A stretch of DNA of 64,000 bases, from the NCBI GenBank assembly GCA_018873245.2, contig JAEMBT020000007.1, forward strand, positions 9,431,129 to 9,495,128, given 5' to 3'. Positions 62,349-64,000 of the stretch are shown here, one piece after another (position 1 is the first letter of the stretch; each line of letters opens with the position of its first letter). The translations under genes and the position numbers were made by a program. This DNA is from Archegozetes longisetosus (taxonomy: Eukaryota > Arthropoda > Arachnida > Sarcoptiformes > Trhypochthoniidae). The notes below the pieces were generated by a model. The model had not been told where the DNA came from. It ran no database searches and worked only from the letters and a program-made list of their open reading frames with translations.

Positions 62349-62726
62349 TTCATGTTACTCTTGTTTTCTTCAATTGTCTTTCATGAAGAACTTGTATTCG
62401 TTGTATTGCTTGTATAGTCAGTTATGTGTATGTCCATGTGTCTCAATGTATGACTCGATGTATCATTCAATCACATGGGAATCGCTTTATCTTTGCAACA
62501 AAAAAGTGTTCAAAATGGCCAAAATATAATCCTAATGGCCTTTTTTGTAGACCAATAGATGTATAAATTGACTGCACTGTTGAGTTACTTTTAAGATCAG
62601 TAATGGCTGAAATAAAAGAACAGAGTTTTGGATAGATTATATGATAGCTTTGTATGATGTTGCGCTCTGTGCCAAACTCTAACAAATGGCCAATTCACAA
62701 TTTGGTCAAACACTTCAAAACTTGTT

Positions 62727-62729
<3 letters not shown>

Positions 62730-62791
<62 letters not shown>
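62730..62791. repeat. (CT)n microsatellite, about 62 nt
   Basis: Uninterrupted. It produces a spurious Glu-Arg repeat ORF on the minus strand. Confidence 0.98.
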
Positions 62792-62794
<3 letters not shown>

Positions 62795-63310
62795 TGCACT
62801 TTCTTTTAAAATGTTTAAAATCAAAATAAATTACTTTAAAACGTTGTCAGTGTAAGCTTTCGGTAATAAAGCATTTTTGTGTAAAGTGAGAAATACTATT
62901 ATTATAGAGTGGACAGAGACAAGCAAATAGAGTAATGGAATGGCGAGAATAAGCGTTTTTGCTTAGCATAAAACGTAGTATAGATAGTAAAGGCTTATAA
63001 TTATTCATATGACATTAGGAGGCATAGAGTAGAGTACGAGATAATGGCATTCATGGCAACAGTTTTGCGTCTGATGTCACTCTAATATCTATGTCATGCA
63101 TGACAACATTTAGTAGCAATAGGGCGAGCAATAGGACCACATCATTGAGTCCTACATTCATAAGCTATGACTTTGCAATCATATACCGTTTATCAAAAAC
63201 CATTAAAGCAAATGCACCAGTTTTCCTATGAGTTAGTCCACCGAATCAAATCTGATTAGACGCAAAATTAATTTATGCCAAAGATCTTGTTCACTACTGC
63301 TTATGAACAA

Positions 63311-63359
63311 GTTTGCAGAGCGTCGAGTTTGCAGAGCGTCGAGTTTGCAGAGCCTCGAC
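63311..63359. repeat. 16-nt tandem repeat, three copies
   Basis: Unit GTTTGCAGAGCGTCGA, the last copy with one change. Confidence 0.93.
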
Positions 63360-64000
63360 TGAAATATTAGAGATGAGAATACATACTAGACTAACATTTA
63401 GAAAATATTAAGCCATTTCACTGACGATATGTTGACTGACGATATGCTCAATGAGTCTATGCTTTCCTGGGGAGTGGTTTTAATTGCTTCACTTTCTCTA
63501 TTTCCATCCAATTAATGAGCTCTCATTCATTGTTGCTTTTATAGATTGTGTGCGCTTTTGGACTTTTGATTAAAAATAGTCTGTACTCTTCTGTGTTGGC
63601 TTTTGTTTTCAAACTAAAGCATTAGCTTAGAATACATTATATAATAGAATGGCTTTTTGCTGAAAACTCTTTTGAATACCAATCTGACTATTGCTGATCG
63701 CATCAATTCATTGATGAATATAATATTTGCTGAAGCGTTAATTTGCGTTATTCTGATTTGCACAAAAAATATGATAAGCCTTGTGTGCATAGGCTTATAG
63801 GTCAAATGTCATAATCATAATATTGCTCATTAATGCAACTAAACACGTATATTAGGGCTAAGCATATCTTATTCTGTCATATGCTTCATACACACCATAC
63901 ACGCGCCTCTATTGCGCATATATTTGGACTACTTTCCAAAAGTAATCATCAACACATTTATGAGGATTCATAACAGGATTCATAAGCCTATGTGGAATCT

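Larger units (their letters stand above)
26307..64000. other. Gene-free region (about 37.7 kb) rich in microsatellites and minisatellites
   Basis: No ORF here is longer than about 120 codons, and those I read show low-complexity or non-family sequence. The longest (48092-47730, minus) is partly a translated CT/GA tract. I recognise no conserved domain, tRNA, rRNA or transposase. Much of it is ordinary AT-rich DNA; notable parts are listed separately. Very short exons of a long gene would be invisible to this reading. Confidence 0.6.

Noticed and set aside
62597..62824. Minus-strand ORF with a long Glu-Arg repeat.
   Set aside because: It is the reverse strand of the CT tract at 62730-62791.

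Overview
This is a nuclear DNA window from an animal. It is AT-rich and holds typical metazoan protein-coding genes interrupted by mostly very short introns (about 54 to 90 nt) with GT...AG borders. The gene set (HSF, CFIm25/NUDT21, RPRD1, QNG1, asteroid/ASTE1, a GT10 fucosyltransferase, a CMTM-type MARVEL protein, an SLC38 carrier) fits a small-genome arthropod such as a mite. I cannot name the species from sequence alone. I see no operons, no rRNA or tRNA genes, and no recognisable autonomous transposon.

Positions 1 to about 26.2 kb are gene-dense, with ten genes: a C2H2 zinc-finger gene cut by the left edge (+), QNG1 (+), HSF (-), ASTE1 (+), fucosyltransferase (-), a four-transmembrane protein (+), a MARVEL/CMTM protein (-), an SLC38-like transporter (+), RPRD1 (-) and NUDT21 (+). 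From QNG1 rightward the strands alternate strictly. This gives divergent promoter regions (HSF/ASTE1, fucosyltransferase/four-TM gene, CMTM/SLC38, RPRD1/NUDT21) and convergent tails (QNG1/HSF, ASTE1/fucosyltransferase, four-TM gene/CMTM, SLC38/RPRD1). I rebuilt seven of the genes from exons by matching splice phase and known protein families; their single longest ORFs are misleading. RPRD1 (RNA polymerase II CTD reader) and NUDT21 (3'-end processing, alternative polyadenylation) share a promoter region and both act in mRNA 3'-end biology. HSF is the heat-shock regulator. The other genes are unrelated housekeeping, membrane or glycosylation functions.

Positions 26.24 to 64 kb (about 37.8 kb) contain no gene I can support. 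The stretch is marked by long CT/GA dinucleotide tracts, which are absent at that length from the gene-dense half, and by many short tandem repeats with units of 9 to 33 nt. It also holds two paralogous 53-nt hairpins, a diverged dispersed repeat seen twice, and a few islands of more complex sequence. It could be a regulatory landscape, or long introns of a gene lying mostly outside the window.

The most interesting unexplained element is a pre-miRNA-like hairpin at 23297-23379 between the convergent SLC38-like and RPRD1 genes.
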